From NCBI GenBank assembly GCA_003569165.1, contig BGOI01000003.1, positions 56,931 to 120,930 on the forward strand: a stretch of DNA of 64,000 nucleotides, in the 5' to 3' direction. The stretch comes from Opitutia bacterium. GTDB lineage: Bacteria; Verrucomicrobiota; Verrucomicrobiia; Opitutales; UBA953. The notes beneath the pieces are model-generated. The model ran no database searches. It was not told the DNA's origin and was given only the letters and a program-made list of their open reading frames with translations. Below, in pieces: positions 1 through 7,059 of the stretch (positions are counted from its first letter, which is position 1; every line of letters starts with the position of its first letter). A program made the translations under genes and the position numbers.

Positions 1-1
1 C

Positions 2-67
2 GGCTTCAAGTTCTCCAATCCCAACGCCAAGGCCAGTTGTTCCTGCGGGGAGAGTTTTTCTCTTTAA
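2..67 (+). CDS. A-type iron-sulfur carrier protein (SufA/IscA/ErpA family), C-terminal fragment
   Basis: Only the last 21 codons are present; the gene starts before the window. The visible tail, GFKFSNPNAKASCSCGESFSL followed by TAA, matches the conserved end of the HesB/IscA family: the phrase NPNAK and a final Cys-x-Cys-Gly that helps bind a transferred Fe-S cluster. The family's usual ending is SCGCGES; here it is SCSCGES, which keeps the Cys-x-Cys spacing. SufA, IscA and ErpA cannot be told apart from the tail. A GC-rich hairpin at 68-88 follows the stop directly. Confidence 0.8.
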   Translation, partial: GFKFSNPNAKASCSCGESFSL

Positions 68-88
68 CGCGAAGGCGCAGCCTTCGCG
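68..88 (+). terminator. Hairpin just after the Fe-S carrier gene
   Basis: CGCGAAGGC and GCCTTCGCG form a perfect 9-bp stem around a 3-nt loop, starting one base after the TAA. There is no T-run, so it may be a processing or stability hairpin instead of a full intrinsic terminator. Confidence 0.4.
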
Positions 89-144
89 AGGGGGGCACGT
101 TGACACGCTGGCACGTGGGCAAGGGGGTATCGTGTTTGCCTCGA

Positions 145-200
145 GGTAGGGCCGACCATCCTTGGTCGGCCGCGGTCGAGCAGGGATGCTCGACCCTACC
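145..200. repeat. Paired GTAGG-foot palindromes (BIME-like)
   Basis: Two hairpins face each other: GGTAGG then GCCGACCA/TGGTCGGC, a CGCG spacer, then GTCGAGCA/TGCTCGAC and CCTACC. The GTAG foot plus palindrome is the organisation of REP elements, and two inverted REPs form a BIME. Near-identical composites occur at 5359-5414 (opposite orientation) and 33600-33655. Confidence 0.75.
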
Positions 201-223
201 CAAGGCAGGGAGTTTGGCTCAAT

Positions 224-286
224 GGGAGACCGGATGATTGGCTGGGTTATTAAATGCCCTAGCCAGCCTCCCGGTCTCCGGTTCCC
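224..286. repeat. Imperfect inverted repeat, GGGAGACCGG family
   Basis: Outer arms GGAGACCGG (225-233) and CCGGTCTCC (271-279) enclose an inner pair TGGCTGGG/CCTAGCCA around TTATTAAATG. The same arms and a nearly identical core (GGTTATTAATGCCC) recur at 5260-5337, so this is a dispersed element of unknown function. It lies between the Fe-S carrier gene and the 3' end of tgt. Confidence 0.6.
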
Positions 287-302
287 CTTTGATTTCCTGG
301 CT

Positions 303-1444
303 CTAGTCCGCCGGTATCTCGTCCTTCGCACCGGCTTCGTAACGTTCGCACCAGGACTTAGACCAAGAGGCGAAGTCGCCCGCGGCGATATGGGCGTGGG
401 CCTGGGCCATGAGGTCCTGCAAGAAGTGGATGTTATGCAGCGCCAGCAACGTTCCGCCGAGCTGTTCGCCGGCGTGGTGCAGGTGACGCAAGTAGGCACG
501 CGAGAAATGGCGGCAGGTGTAATTGTCCATGCCTTCCACGAGCGGACGGTGGTCGTCGCGGTAGCGCAGGTGTTTCACGCTGATCGGGCCGTCGGGCGTG
601 AACGCGCCGCCGTGGCGGCCGATGCGCGTCGGCATGGTGCAGTCGAACATGTCGGCACCGAGCGCGACCATGCGGAGGAGCTGGGGCGGCGTGCCGACGC
701 CCATGACGTAGCGGGGCTTGTTCTTGGGCAGGAGGGGCGCGACGAGGCCGACCTGATGGAGCATATGCTCCTCGGGCTCGCCGACGCTCACGCCGCCGAT
801 GGCGTGGCCGGGGAAATCGAGGCCACCGAGTTCCTCGGCGCAACGGATGCGCAGGTCATCATAGACTGAGCCTTGGTTGATGCAGAAGAGATGACGACCC
901 GAGGCCAGGAAGCCGCTGTCCTTCGCCAGCTGGAGCATCTCCTTGGCCCAGCGGATGGATCGGTTCACCGCGACTTCGCACGCGGCGCGCTCGCAGGGGT
1001 AGGGCGGGCACTCGTCAAGCACCATGGCGATGTCCGACCCCAGCGCATCCTGGATGTCGAAGCAGTCTTTCACGTCGAGGAACAGCTTGTTGCCGTCGAG
1101 GTGGGAGCTGAAATGGATGCCTTCGTCGGTGATCGTGCGGAGCTTCGCGAGCGAGAAGACCTGGAAGCCGCCGCTGTCGGTCAGGATCGGCTTATCCCAG
1201 TGCATGAACTTATGAAGGCCGCCGGCGGCGCGGACGATCTCGCGGCCCGGGCGCAGGTTCAGGTGGTAGGTGTTGCTGAGCAGGATCTGGGCGCCCGTCT
1301 CGGCGACCTGCTGAGGGGAGAGCCCCTTGACCGTGGCCTGGGTGCCGACTGGCATGAAGACCGGTGTGCGGATCTCCCATGGGGGGTCTTCAGCACGCCG
1401 AGGCGCGCGGCCGTCGTCGTATCAGTCTTAAGCAGGGTGAACAT
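303..1444 (-). CDS. tgt: Queuine/preQ1 tRNA-ribosyltransferase, with a 1-base frameshift near the start
   Basis: Exchanges guanine 34 of certain tRNAs for preQ1 in queuosine synthesis. Seen: the ILTDSGGFQVFS active-site segment, the MGVG turn, and DMFDCTMPTR carrying the nucleophile Asp. The first 20 or so codons (MFTLLKTD...LKTPHG, start at 1444) are in one frame and the rest, from EIRTPVFMPVG, in another. One missing C in the CCC run at 1376-1378 explains this; the repaired product is about 380 aa, normal for Tgt. An in-frame Met (1355) inside MPVGTQATV would give only a truncated 350-aa protein. The usual Cys-x-Cys-x2-Cys zinc site reads M-D-N-Y-T-C, so two zinc cysteines are replaced; the later HNIHF histidine remains. 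queF lies in the same window. Confidence 0.9.
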
Positions 1445-1540
1445 GTGTCGGGGACTAGGGTTTGGAGTATGGAGTTTAGGGCCGATGACAACACAAGCGG
1501 TAAGCGGTTGGCGGTAGGCGGTTAGACACGCCGCAAAAGG

Positions 1541-1570
1541 GGTAGGGGCGTGATTTATCGCGCCCTCCTA
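1541..1570 (+). repeat. GTAGG-foot palindrome
   Basis: GGTAG is followed by the imperfect palindrome GGGCGTGATTTATCGCGCCC. It belongs to the large REP-like set in this window but has its own stem sequence. No RAYT gene is adjacent. Confidence 0.6.
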
Positions 1571-1656
1571 GGCTTACCCAGCCGCTAAGCGCTTAAACCA
1601 GATTGCGAGGGCTGAATAGAGAAAGGAACAGGGGAAATCAGCCCTGGTATCTTTTC

Positions 1657-1704
1657 AATTCAGTCCTCTATCCAGTCCTCCACTCAGCGATCCACGCAGT
1701 CCTC
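1657..1704. repeat. Tandem 12-bp repeat, four units
   Basis: Units AATTCAGTCCTC, TATCCAGTCCTC, CACTCAGCGATC and CACGCAGTCCTC stand head to tail. The same 12-mer family recurs as four units at 6269-6316. Confidence 0.7.
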
Positions 1705-1725
1705 CTCTGCCGGTTTTTCCAACCG

Positions 1726-3081
1726 CTAGCCGCTACTACCTAGCGTTCCCATCAAACTAAGGCGCATGCCGCGCGGCGCATCGGCTCGGACCTTGCCATC
1801 TTCGTAGACGCAGACGCCGTTGACGAAGGTACGCTCGATGGTGCTGTTGAAAGTGTGGCCTTCGAGGGGCGACCAACCGCACTGGTAGAGGAGGCCAGCC
1901 TTGTTGACGGTGTGCGGCTTCTTGGGGTCCACGACGACGAGGTCAGCCCAGTAGCCTTCGCGGATGAAGCCGCGCTTTTCGACGCCGAAGAGCACTGCGG
2001 GCGCGTGGCACGCGCGCTCGACGGCGGTCTCGAGCGTGAAGGCGCCCTGGCGGACGAGGTCCATGAGTACCTGGAGGGAATGTTGCACGAGCGGCAATCC
2101 GGACGGGGCTTTGAAGTAGGTCTGCGATTTCTCGTCCCACGTGTGCGGGGCATGGTCGGTCGCGATGACGTCGATGACGCCGGACGCCACGGCCGCGCGG
2201 ACCGCGGCACGGTCGGCGGACGTCTTGATCGCCGGGTTGCATTTAATCTGGTGGCCGAGGCGGGCGTAGTCCTCTTCGGCAAACCAGAGGTGGTGCACGC
2301 AGGCTTCGGCGGTCAGGCGCTTGCCCTTGAGCGGTGCGGCGCTGAAGAGCGAGAGTTCCTTGGCGGTAGTGATGTGCAGGATGTGTAGGCGCGCGTCGTG
2401 ACGCTTGGCCAGTTCGGCCGCCATCGACGAAGAAGCGTAGCAAGCCTCGACATCGCGGATGCGGGGGTGTTCGCTGGCAGGTACGGCTTCACCCCACTTG
2501 GCCTTGGCGGCGGCTTCGGCCAGCTTGATGCGCGGGGTGTCCTCGCAGTGCGTCAGGATGATGGTGGGCGAGTGACGGAAGATGCCTTCGAGGGTGGCGA
2601 CGCTGTCGACGAGCATGTCTCCCGTGGAGGAGCCCATGAAAATCTTCACTCCGCAGACCTTGCTCGAATCGATGGACTTGATGGCTTCGACGTTGGAGTT
2701 GGTCGCTCCGAAGAAGAAGGAGTAGTTGGCAACCGAGGTGGCGGCACCGATGGCATATTTCTTTTCGAGCTCCTCCTGCGTGGTCGCGGGAGGGTTCGTG
2801 TTCGGCATCTCCATGAACGACGTCACGCCGCCGGCGACGGCCGCGCGGGCTTCGCTGGCGATACAGGCCTTATGCGTCAGGCCAGGCTCACGGAAATGCA
2901 CCTGGTCGTCGATCAGGCCGGGGAGGAGGAGCTTGCCGGTGAGGTCGTATTCCTGGTCGGCCTTCGTGCCGGCGGGGATCGTACCGATGCGCTCGATGCG
3001 TCCGGCGCGGAGTAGGACGTCGGCCCGGAGGCGACGGCCTTCGTTGATGATTTCGGCGTTGCGGAGGACGACGGTGGGCAT
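1726..3081 (-). CDS. pyrC: Dihydroorotase, class I type
   Basis: Cyclises carbamoyl-aspartate to dihydroorotate, step three of pyrimidine synthesis. The 451-aa length fits class I dihydroorotases of the amidohydrolase fold. Seen: metal site DDQVHFREPG near residues 58-67, EMPNTNPP, the lysine in VKIFMGSSTG that is carboxylated in the family, ILTHCED, HILHITTA, and ATDHAPHTWDEK with the catalytic Asp. The C-terminal part carries WADLVVVDP, usual for amidohydrolases. Allantoinase and hydantoinase are relatives, but the HFREPG and MPNTNP motifs favour dihydroorotase. It lies alone on the minus strand after a 50-nt gap, downstream of the 3135 gene. Confidence 0.92.
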   Translation of the reverse strand: MPTVVLRNAEIINEGRRLRADVLLRAGRIERIGTIPAGTKADQEYDLTGKLLLPGLIDDQVHFREPGLTHKACIASEARAAVAGGVTSFMEMPNTNPPATTQEELEKKYAIGAATSVANYSFFFGATNSNVEAIKSIDSSKVCGVKIFMGSSTGDMLVDSVATLEGIFRHSPTIILTHCEDTPRIKLAEAAAKAKWGEAVPASEHPRIRDVEACYASSSMAAELAKRHDARLHILHITTAKELSLFSAAPLKGKRLTAEACVHHLWFAEEDYARLGHQIKCNPAIKTSADRAAVRAAVASGVIDVIATDHAPHTWDEKSQTYFKAPSGLPLVQHSLQVLMDLVRQGAFTLETAVERACHAPAVLFGVEKRGFIREGYWADLVVVDPKKPHTVNKAGLLYQCGWSPLEGHTFNSTIERTFVNGVCVYEDGKVRADAPRGMRLSLMGTLGSSG

Positions 3082-3134
3082 GGGCAGAGCTATTCAGCCC
3101 GAAACCCCGGCCACCGCAAACGGGAAACTTCGAA

Positions 3135-3635
3135 TCAGGCCGTCACCTTCACCATATCCGAAAGGTCGGCCTTCTTGACGCCTTCTGGGTTGATGTTGAC
3201 GGCCGAGACGCGGAACTGGGCGCCGCGCTTGTGGTTGAACTTCAGGATGAAATTGGTGACGACCATCTTTTCCTCGGGGTAGAGCTCGGTCTTGCGGGCG
3301 ACCATGGTGGTGACGAGTTCCTCAACCTGTTCGCCGGTGGCGCCAGGTAGCTTGGCGAGGGTAGCCTTGGCATCTTGAATCTTGGGGCCGCCTTCGATGG
3401 CCGCGTTCCAGATCAGGATGGCGACGTTCATGGCGCCCTTGGCGGCGGTGTGGTTGCCGCCGGCCTGCTCGAGGATGGGCTGGGCGAAGGTGATGAGCTT
3501 GTCCGCAAAGCTGGGCTCCCGCGGGGTGGTGTCGACCGGGGCCGGCTCAGGACGGGTGAAGTCGCGCAGGATGTCGCGGGGCTTGTTATTGCCGAAGGCA
3601 CCGGTGGTCTTGCGACGAGAATGGGGGGAGGCCAT
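3135..3635 (-). CDS. Conserved-looking hypothetical protein, 166 aa
   Basis: I do not recognise the family. The ATG at 3635 (MASPHSRRKTTG) is preferred to upstream in-frame starts because the longer version reads as low-quality, Trp/Pro/Gly-rich sequence. Residues 1-50 are polar and probably disordered; the rest alternates hydrophobic and charged residues as a soluble helical domain would (LITFAQPILEQAGG, AMNVAILIWNAAIEGG, VEELVTTMVARKTELYPEEK). There is no signal peptide or membrane segment. A divergent gene (3752, SRPBCC) begins 116 nt away, so the space between holds two promoters. It could be co-transcribed with pyrC. Confidence 0.65.
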   Translation of the reverse strand: MASPHSRRKTTGAFGNNKPRDILRDFTRPEPAPVDTTPREPSFADKLITFAQPILEQAGGNHTAAKGAMNVAILIWNAAIEGGPKIQDAKATLAKLPGATGEQVEELVTTMVARKTELYPEEKMVVTNFILKFNHKRGAQFRVSAVNINPEGVKKADLSDMVKVTA

Positions 3636-3751
3636 TGGAAAGGATGTCCCCCAAGGGAAGCCCGAGCGGTCCCCTCGGCAAGCCCTTTCCCATTGGGCGT
3701 CCCTTGACACCCCGCCCGGGGTAGGCCAGCCTGCCTTCACCGCCACCACCC

Positions 3752-4273
3752 GTGTCCGATTACAGCGACGTCATCCGCGCCCATCGCCGCGACCACCTCA
3801 CGAAGCCGAATTCGTTGCCGACGGGCGTTCACCGTTACTTCGAGAGCACGCTCCTGCCGCTACCGATCGAGCAGGTCTTTGATTTCTTCTCGAAGGCCGA
3901 GAACCTCCAGGCGATTACCCCGCCGGAACTGAGCTTCCGGATCAAGACCCCGTTGCCGATTGCCATGCGCCAAGGAGCCCTGATCGATTATGATCTAAAG
4001 ATGAGTGGTATCCCGTTCGGCTGGCGCACCCGCATCACCCACTGGGAGCCGCCTTACGCCTTCGCCGACGAACAGCTCAAGGGTCCGTATGCCGTCTGGT
4101 TCCATACGCACACGTTCGCCGACGAAGGCGGCAAGACGCGCATGGACGACGAAGTGCTTTATAAGCTCCCGCTCTGGCCGTTCGGCGAGATCGCCTATCC
4201 GTTCGTGAAAGCCAAGGTCGAACGCATCTTCCGCTATCGTCGAGCGAAGATCCGCGAGATCCTCGGTTGCTAG
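3752..4273 (+). CDS. SRPBCC (START-like) ligand-binding family protein
   Basis: 173 aa, starting with GTG (VSDYSDVIRAHRR). The pattern STLLPLPIEQVFDFFSKAENL, then ITPPELSFRI, ITHWEPPYAF and DEVLYKLPLWPFGEI matches the SRPBCC/polyketide-cyclase-like helix-grip family often annotated as ligand-binding SRPBCC protein. The fold forms a hydrophobic pocket; the ligand cannot be predicted here. The last 25 residues are basic (KAKVERIFRYRRAKIREILG). The gene stands alone and converges on the ThuA-like gene, with a CCCCTA hexamer array in the 78-nt gap. Confidence 0.75.
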   Translation: MSDYSDVIRAHRRDHLTKPNSLPTGVHRYFESTLLPLPIEQVFDFFSKAENLQAITPPELSFRIKTPLPIAMRQGALIDYDLKMSGIPFGWRTRITHWEPPYAFADEQLKGPYAVWFHTHTFADEGGKTRMDDEVLYKLPLWPFGEIAYPFVKAKVERIFRYRRAKIREILGC

Positions 4274-4314
4274 GCGTTGTAGGGCTAGAGACAGGGCCAG
4301 GCCTAGGGCTAGTG

Positions 4315-4350
4315 GATATTCCTACCCCTACCCCTGCCCCTACCCCTACC
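4315..4350. repeat. CCCCTA hexamer array
   Basis: About five units of CCTACC/CCCTGC type (TACCCCTACCCCTGCCCC...). The same hexamer, on either strand, appears at 5214-5246, around 12512-12537 and at 20846-20879. It lies between two convergent genes. Confidence 0.6.
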
Positions 4351-4351
4351 G

Positions 4352-5167
4352 TCACTTCTTCTCCGGCGTCGGCGGCGGCGGACAGTCCGGAAGCATCGCC
4401 CGTGCCTCGAAGGAGGCCAGGTTGTCCTGCCGGCCCGCCCAAGCGATGCCGCGGATGAGCAGGCTCTTCACGTCCGGTCGGCTGAAGTTGACGTAGGTGT
4501 GCCCGGGGATGAAGACGAAGGCGCGCTGGGCGCCCGGCTTCTCATACGTCCAGAGCTGGGTCTGCGCCTCGAAGCCATCACCTTTCTTCTTGGGCGTAGG
4601 GGCCGTCGCGAGCGCATGGATATCTGCGCGCAGGTCCATGTCGTAGTAGATCTCGTCCTTCATGCCGAAGTCCGCGATGCCCTTCGTGATGCCGTGGGCT
4701 TTATCGACGAACTTGAGTTCCATCGGGCCTTCGCGCCACTTGGTGACCTTCTGACGCCAAGAGCCGCCGACGAGGTCCTTGTAGAAATCGGCGGAGGCGT
4801 CGTTGCCGGCGACGGCGCCGGCGTGGATCACCACGAAGCTGCCGCCGCGAGTTGCGAATTTCTCGACCCGCGTCTTTTCATCGGGCTTGAAGTCTCCGCC
4901 GCCCTGGCGGTGGATGACGAGCACGTCGGTCCGGGCGAGTTCTTCGTCGGAGGGGAAGGTCTGCACGCCCTTGGCGTCGGCGTCGCCGACGGAAACCTTC
5001 ATGCCAGCCGCATTCAGCAGGGGCCTCCAGTCGCGCGCGAACGCCGGGTGGTCATGGTCGCCCGGGCCGTGGCTCTTGGGGCCGCAACGGAGGAAGACGC
5101 GGAGCGGAGCAGGGGCATCAGCGGCAAAGACCGAGACGATGGCCAGCAGGGGTAGGAGGCAGCGCAT
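4352..5167 (-). CDS. Exported ThuA-like domain protein
   Basis: 271 aa from the ATG at 5167, with a short Sec signal (MRCLLPLLAIVSVFAADAPA, probable cut after FAADA). The mature part has the ThuA (glutamine-amidotransferase-like) pattern: RTDVLVIHRQGGGDF, GGSFVVIHAG, DEIYYDMDLRAD and RAFVFIPGHTYVNF. ThuA-like proteins are common as exported proteins in Verrucomicrobia and Planctomycetes, where a role in carbohydrate breakdown is suspected; the substrate is unknown. The C-terminus is proline-rich (CPPPPTPEKK). Three 8-bp NTTTGCAC units lie 13 nt upstream of the start in the same orientation (5181-5204). Confidence 0.82.
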   Translation of the reverse strand: MRCLLPLLAIVSVFAADAPAPLRVFLRCGPKSHGPGDHDHPAFARDWRPLLNAAGMKVSVGDADAKGVQTFPSDEELARTDVLVIHRQGGGDFKPDEKTRVEKFATRGGSFVVIHAGAVAGNDASADFYKDLVGGSWRQKVTKWREGPMELKFVDKAHGITKGIADFGMKDEIYYDMDLRADIHALATAPTPKKKGDGFEAQTQLWTYEKPGAQRAFVFIPGHTYVNFSRPDVKSLLIRGIAWAGRQDNLASFEARAMLPDCPPPPTPEKK

Positions 5168-5180
5168 GGGGGGAGATTGA

Positions 5181-5204
5181 GTGCAAAAGTGCAAAAGTGC
5201 AAAG
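5181..5204 (-). repeat. NTTTGCAC octamer array, three units, upstream of the ThuA-like gene
   Basis: On the plus strand it reads GTGCAAAA, GTGCAAAA, GTGCAAAG. Reading toward the minus-strand gene it is TTTGCAC in 8-bp steps, ending 13 nt before the ATG. The same arrangement precedes the genes at 12828, 13667 and 29082. Confidence 0.75.
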
Positions 5205-5213
5205 GTGGAGAGA

Positions 5214-5246
5214 GGGGCAGGGGTAGGGGTAGGGGTAGGGGCAGGG
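5214..5246. repeat. GGGGTA hexamer array
   Basis: About five units of AGGGGT/AGGGGC next to the octamer array. It is a simple sequence repeat shared with three other intergenic stretches. Confidence 0.6.
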
Positions 5247-5259
5247 GTGGCACCGTCAC

Positions 5260-5337
5260 AAAGGGAGACCGGAAACCGGGAAGGATGCTGCGGTTATTAA
5301 TGCCCCCAGCCAATCATCCGGTTTCCGGTCTCCCTTT
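5260..5337. repeat. Element with 20-bp perfect terminal inverted repeats
   Basis: The arms 5260-5279 and 5318-5337 are exact reverse complements over 20 bp (AAAGGGAGACCGGAAACCGG). They enclose 38 bp containing GGTTATTAATGCCC and AGCCA. The core and outer arm are shared with 224-286, and a half copy lies at about 20665-20687. Together this looks like a small dispersed palindromic element. Confidence 0.75.
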
Positions 5338-5358
5338 GAGTTTGTTTTCGTTGCATCG

Positions 5359-5414
5359 GGTAGGGTCGAGCATCCCTGCTTGACCGCGGCCAACCAAGGA
5401 TGGTCAGCCCTACC
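5359..5414. repeat. Paired GTAGG-foot palindromes (BIME-like)
   Basis: Opposite-orientation relative of 145-200: GTCGAGCA/TGCTTGAC (one mismatch) and CAACCA/TGGTCA-type stems separated by CGCGG, with GTAGG and CCTACC feet. It ends 24 nt before the stop codon of the serB-like gene. Confidence 0.7.
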
Positions 5415-5438
5415 TAGTGAAGAAGCTGGCGCTAGAGT

Positions 5439-6077
5439 TCAGATCACGCCTGGCAACTGATCCAGCGACGTGATAAACGCATCCGCCCCGGCCTTCACCT
5501 TGGCGCGGACGGCGTAGCGGCCGAAGCCGATGACCTTATCGGCATCGCCCTTGACCTCGAGGTCGCTGGCGCCGTCGCCGACCATGACGACAGTCGTGGC
5601 CTGATGTTCGGCGCGGAGACGGCGGGCGACGACGTTCTTGCCCTTGGAACGGCAGGTCGGGCAGGACTCGTCGAAGCTGGCGTAGGAGCCATCGGCGTGG
5701 AAACGGAGGATCACCGCTTCGACGCGGTCGATGCCGAGGTAAGCGGCGAGCGGGAGGATGGCCTGGGTGAAGCCGCCGCTGACGATGGCGATCTTCCAGC
5801 CCGCGGCGCGGAGCTGCTCAAGCGTCGCCTTGGCGGTGGGCTCGACCGTCGCGATATACTTCGCGCCGATGGCTTCCAGCTCGGCCTTGGTCGGCTTGAT
5901 GATGTCGAGACGCTTGGCGAAGATGGCTTCCATCGGCGTGCCGCCGTCCATGGCCGCGTTGGTCATGTCCTCGATGGCCTTGAAAGTCTCCGGCCCGCGC
6001 AGGCGGCCGAGCTCGTCGATTCCCTCGATGGACGAGAGGGTCGAATCACAGTCGAGGAGCAGGAGCTTCGTGGCCAC
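5439..6077 (-). CDS. serB: HAD-family phosphoserine phosphatase-like protein
   Basis: 212 aa, the size of a minimal SerB without an ACT domain. All HAD motifs are visible: DCDSTLS (motif I, nucleophile Asp), VSGGF (motif II), KGKN (motif III Lys) and GDGASDLEV (motif IV). The cap region carries TNAAMDGGTPMEAIFAKRLDI, close to SerB. This would release serine from phosphoserine in the cytoplasm. A Cys-x2-Cys pair (SCPTC) before motif III is unusual. Other HAD phosphatases are possible because no serA or serC lies nearby. It is a stand-alone gene flanked by repeats on both sides. Confidence 0.82.
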   Translation of the reverse strand: MATKLLLLDCDSTLSSIEGIDELGRLRGPETFKAIEDMTNAAMDGGTPMEAIFAKRLDIIKPTKAELEAIGAKYIATVEPTAKATLEQLRAAGWKIAIVSGGFTQAILPLAAYLGIDRVEAVILRFHADGSYASFDESCPTCRSKGKNVVARRLRAEHQATTVVMVGDGASDLEVKGDADKVIGFGRYAVRAKVKAGADAFITSLDQLPGVI

Positions 6078-6386
6078 GAGGGAACTACAAAGGGCGCCAC
6101 CGATAAGGTCAAGAAAGGGCGGTGAGTGAGAGTATTGAGTATCGAGTATGGAGTATCGGGGTTGATGTGTGGTGCCGTTATTAAATGAGAGTGTCGCGGT
6201 TTGGGGATTCGTTTCGGGTGGCGGGTGGCAGCCCCGGGTGGCAGGTGGCAGGATTGCTTGTCCTCATCGATTCAGCCCTCGATTCAGTCCTCAATGCAGT
6301 CATCGACTCAGTCCTCTCCCGGCGGTCCCGGCCCTACCTACTGCAGGGTTGCCCTCTCGTCGGGTTGGCTCACTCTTCCGCTCATC
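6078..6386. other. Intergenic repeat mosaic (serB - 133-aa gene)
   Basis: Holds GAGTATN heptamers (about 6129-6156), a GGTGGCG/GGTGGCA 7-mer array (6217-6252) and four 12-mers of the AxTCAGTCCTC family (6269-6316). An open frame runs through this DNA into the next gene, but the repeat-derived part is unlikely to be translated. Confidence 0.6.
6269..6316. repeat. Tandem 12-bp repeat, four units
   Basis: GATTCAGCCCTC, GATTCAGTCCTC, AATGCAGTCATC and GACTCAGTCCTC in exact 12-bp register. Same family as 1657-1704. Confidence 0.7.
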
Positions 6387-6788
6387 ATGGCCTGCACCCC
6401 TCCTACCTCCGCCTCCGAAGTCTTCTGCCGCGCTGCCAAGTGCAACCGCCTCATGGGCCGGGTGCTCTTCGCTTTCGCCATCTTCCTAACGTTGATCCTT
6501 GTCAGTGGCAGCACCGAGTTCATCCGCAACTCCTCCGCGGGTAACGTCGGCAGTGCCGAGCGCATAGTCGGGCACCTGACGTCCGTCGTCGCTCAGTTGA
6601 CCCTGCTTCTCTCTGTCCTATTCCTCGCCCGCCGTCGCTCCTCCGCCGCGCACCACGCCATGGTTAAGTCGAATAACCTCAAGGCCCTCGAGCTCCTTGC
6701 CGCCTCCGCGACCGACGAAGCCACGAAGAAGGACCTCCTCGCCCGCGCCGCCGACCTCGTCGCCGGCAAGCCGGGTTGCTGCAAGTAA
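6387..6788 (+). CDS. Small membrane protein of unknown function, 133 aa
   Basis: The start was set at the ATG of MACTPPTSASEVFCRAAKC because the sequence before it is intergenic repeat. Two hydrophobic stretches are visible, about residues 27-42 (VLFAFAIFLTLILVSG) and 68-85 (LTSVVAQLTLLLSVLFLA). A charged C-terminal tail follows with ALELLAASATDEATKKDLLARAADLVAGKPGCCK, which looks like a soluble helix. Two membrane helices with a short loop and a cytoplasmic tail are likely. No family is recognised. A REP hairpin followed by a T-run (6804-6835) stands just after the stop codon. Confidence 0.6.
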   Translation: MACTPPTSASEVFCRAAKCNRLMGRVLFAFAIFLTLILVSGSTEFIRNSSAGNVGSAERIVGHLTSVVAQLTLLLSVLFLARRRSSAAHHAMVKSNNLKALELLAASATDEATKKDLLARAADLVAGKPGCCK

Positions 6789-6803
6789 GCGGACGTAAAA
6801 TAA

Positions 6804-6835
6804 GGTAGGGACAGCACCACGTGCTGTCCTTTTTT
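6804..6835 (+). terminator. REP type A, placed as an intrinsic terminator
   Basis: GGTAGG followed by the palindrome GGACAGCACCACGTGCTGTCC and six T residues (6830-6835). It lies 16 nt after the 133-aa gene. The hairpin plus T-run meets the rule for rho-independent termination, and the same palindrome is REP type A elsewhere in the window. Confidence 0.7.
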
Positions 6836-6866
6836 GTGCCCGCGTTCGCCGCATGGTGAACGCCAG

Positions 6867-7022
6867 GGTAGGGGCGGGACTACGTCACGCCCTGGCCTGC
6901 ATGGGTAGGGACGTGATTACCATCACGTCCGCGGGCGGACGGACATCGGAAAGATCGGTTACCTTGCTCGGCTCGTCGCGCGCGCCATCGCGAACGGCGG
7001 TCATGGCAATGACCGCCCTACC
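6867..7022. repeat. Cluster of three GTAGG-foot palindromes
   Basis: About 6867-6894 (stem GGGCG/CGCCC), 6904-6930 (GACGTGAT/ATCACGTC) and, inverted, 6996-7022 (GGCGGTCAT/ATGACCGCC followed by CTACC). Stem sequences differ completely while the foot is constant. The region has no coding potential that I trust. Confidence 0.6.
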
Positions 7023-7031
7023 CGATACCGC

Positions 7032-7059
7032 TAGGACAGCACGTGGTGCTGTCCCTACC
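7032..7059 (-). repeat. REP type A overlapping the stop codon of the hydrolase gene
   Basis: TAGGACAGCACGTGGTGCTGTCCCTACC. Read on the minus strand it begins GGTAGGG, and this TAG (7055-7057) is the stop codon of the gene at 7055-9085. Confidence 0.8.

Larger units (their letters stand above)
1445..1725. other. Intergenic repeat mosaic (tgt-pyrC)
   Basis: No gene is seen. Contents: AAGCGGT/GGCGGTT 7-mers (about 1497-1525), a GTAGG-foot palindrome (1541-1570), a second cluster of CCGCTAA-like units (about 1577-1600), four tandem 12-mers of the type AxTCAGTCCTCx (1657-1704), and AACCGCTAGCCGCT (about 1719-1735) just before the pyrC stop codon. Confidence 0.7.

Noticed and set aside
100..120. 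Possible sigma-54 promoter (TGGCAC near 100-120)
   Set aside because: The GC element at the correct distance is missing and the sequence lies in repeats.
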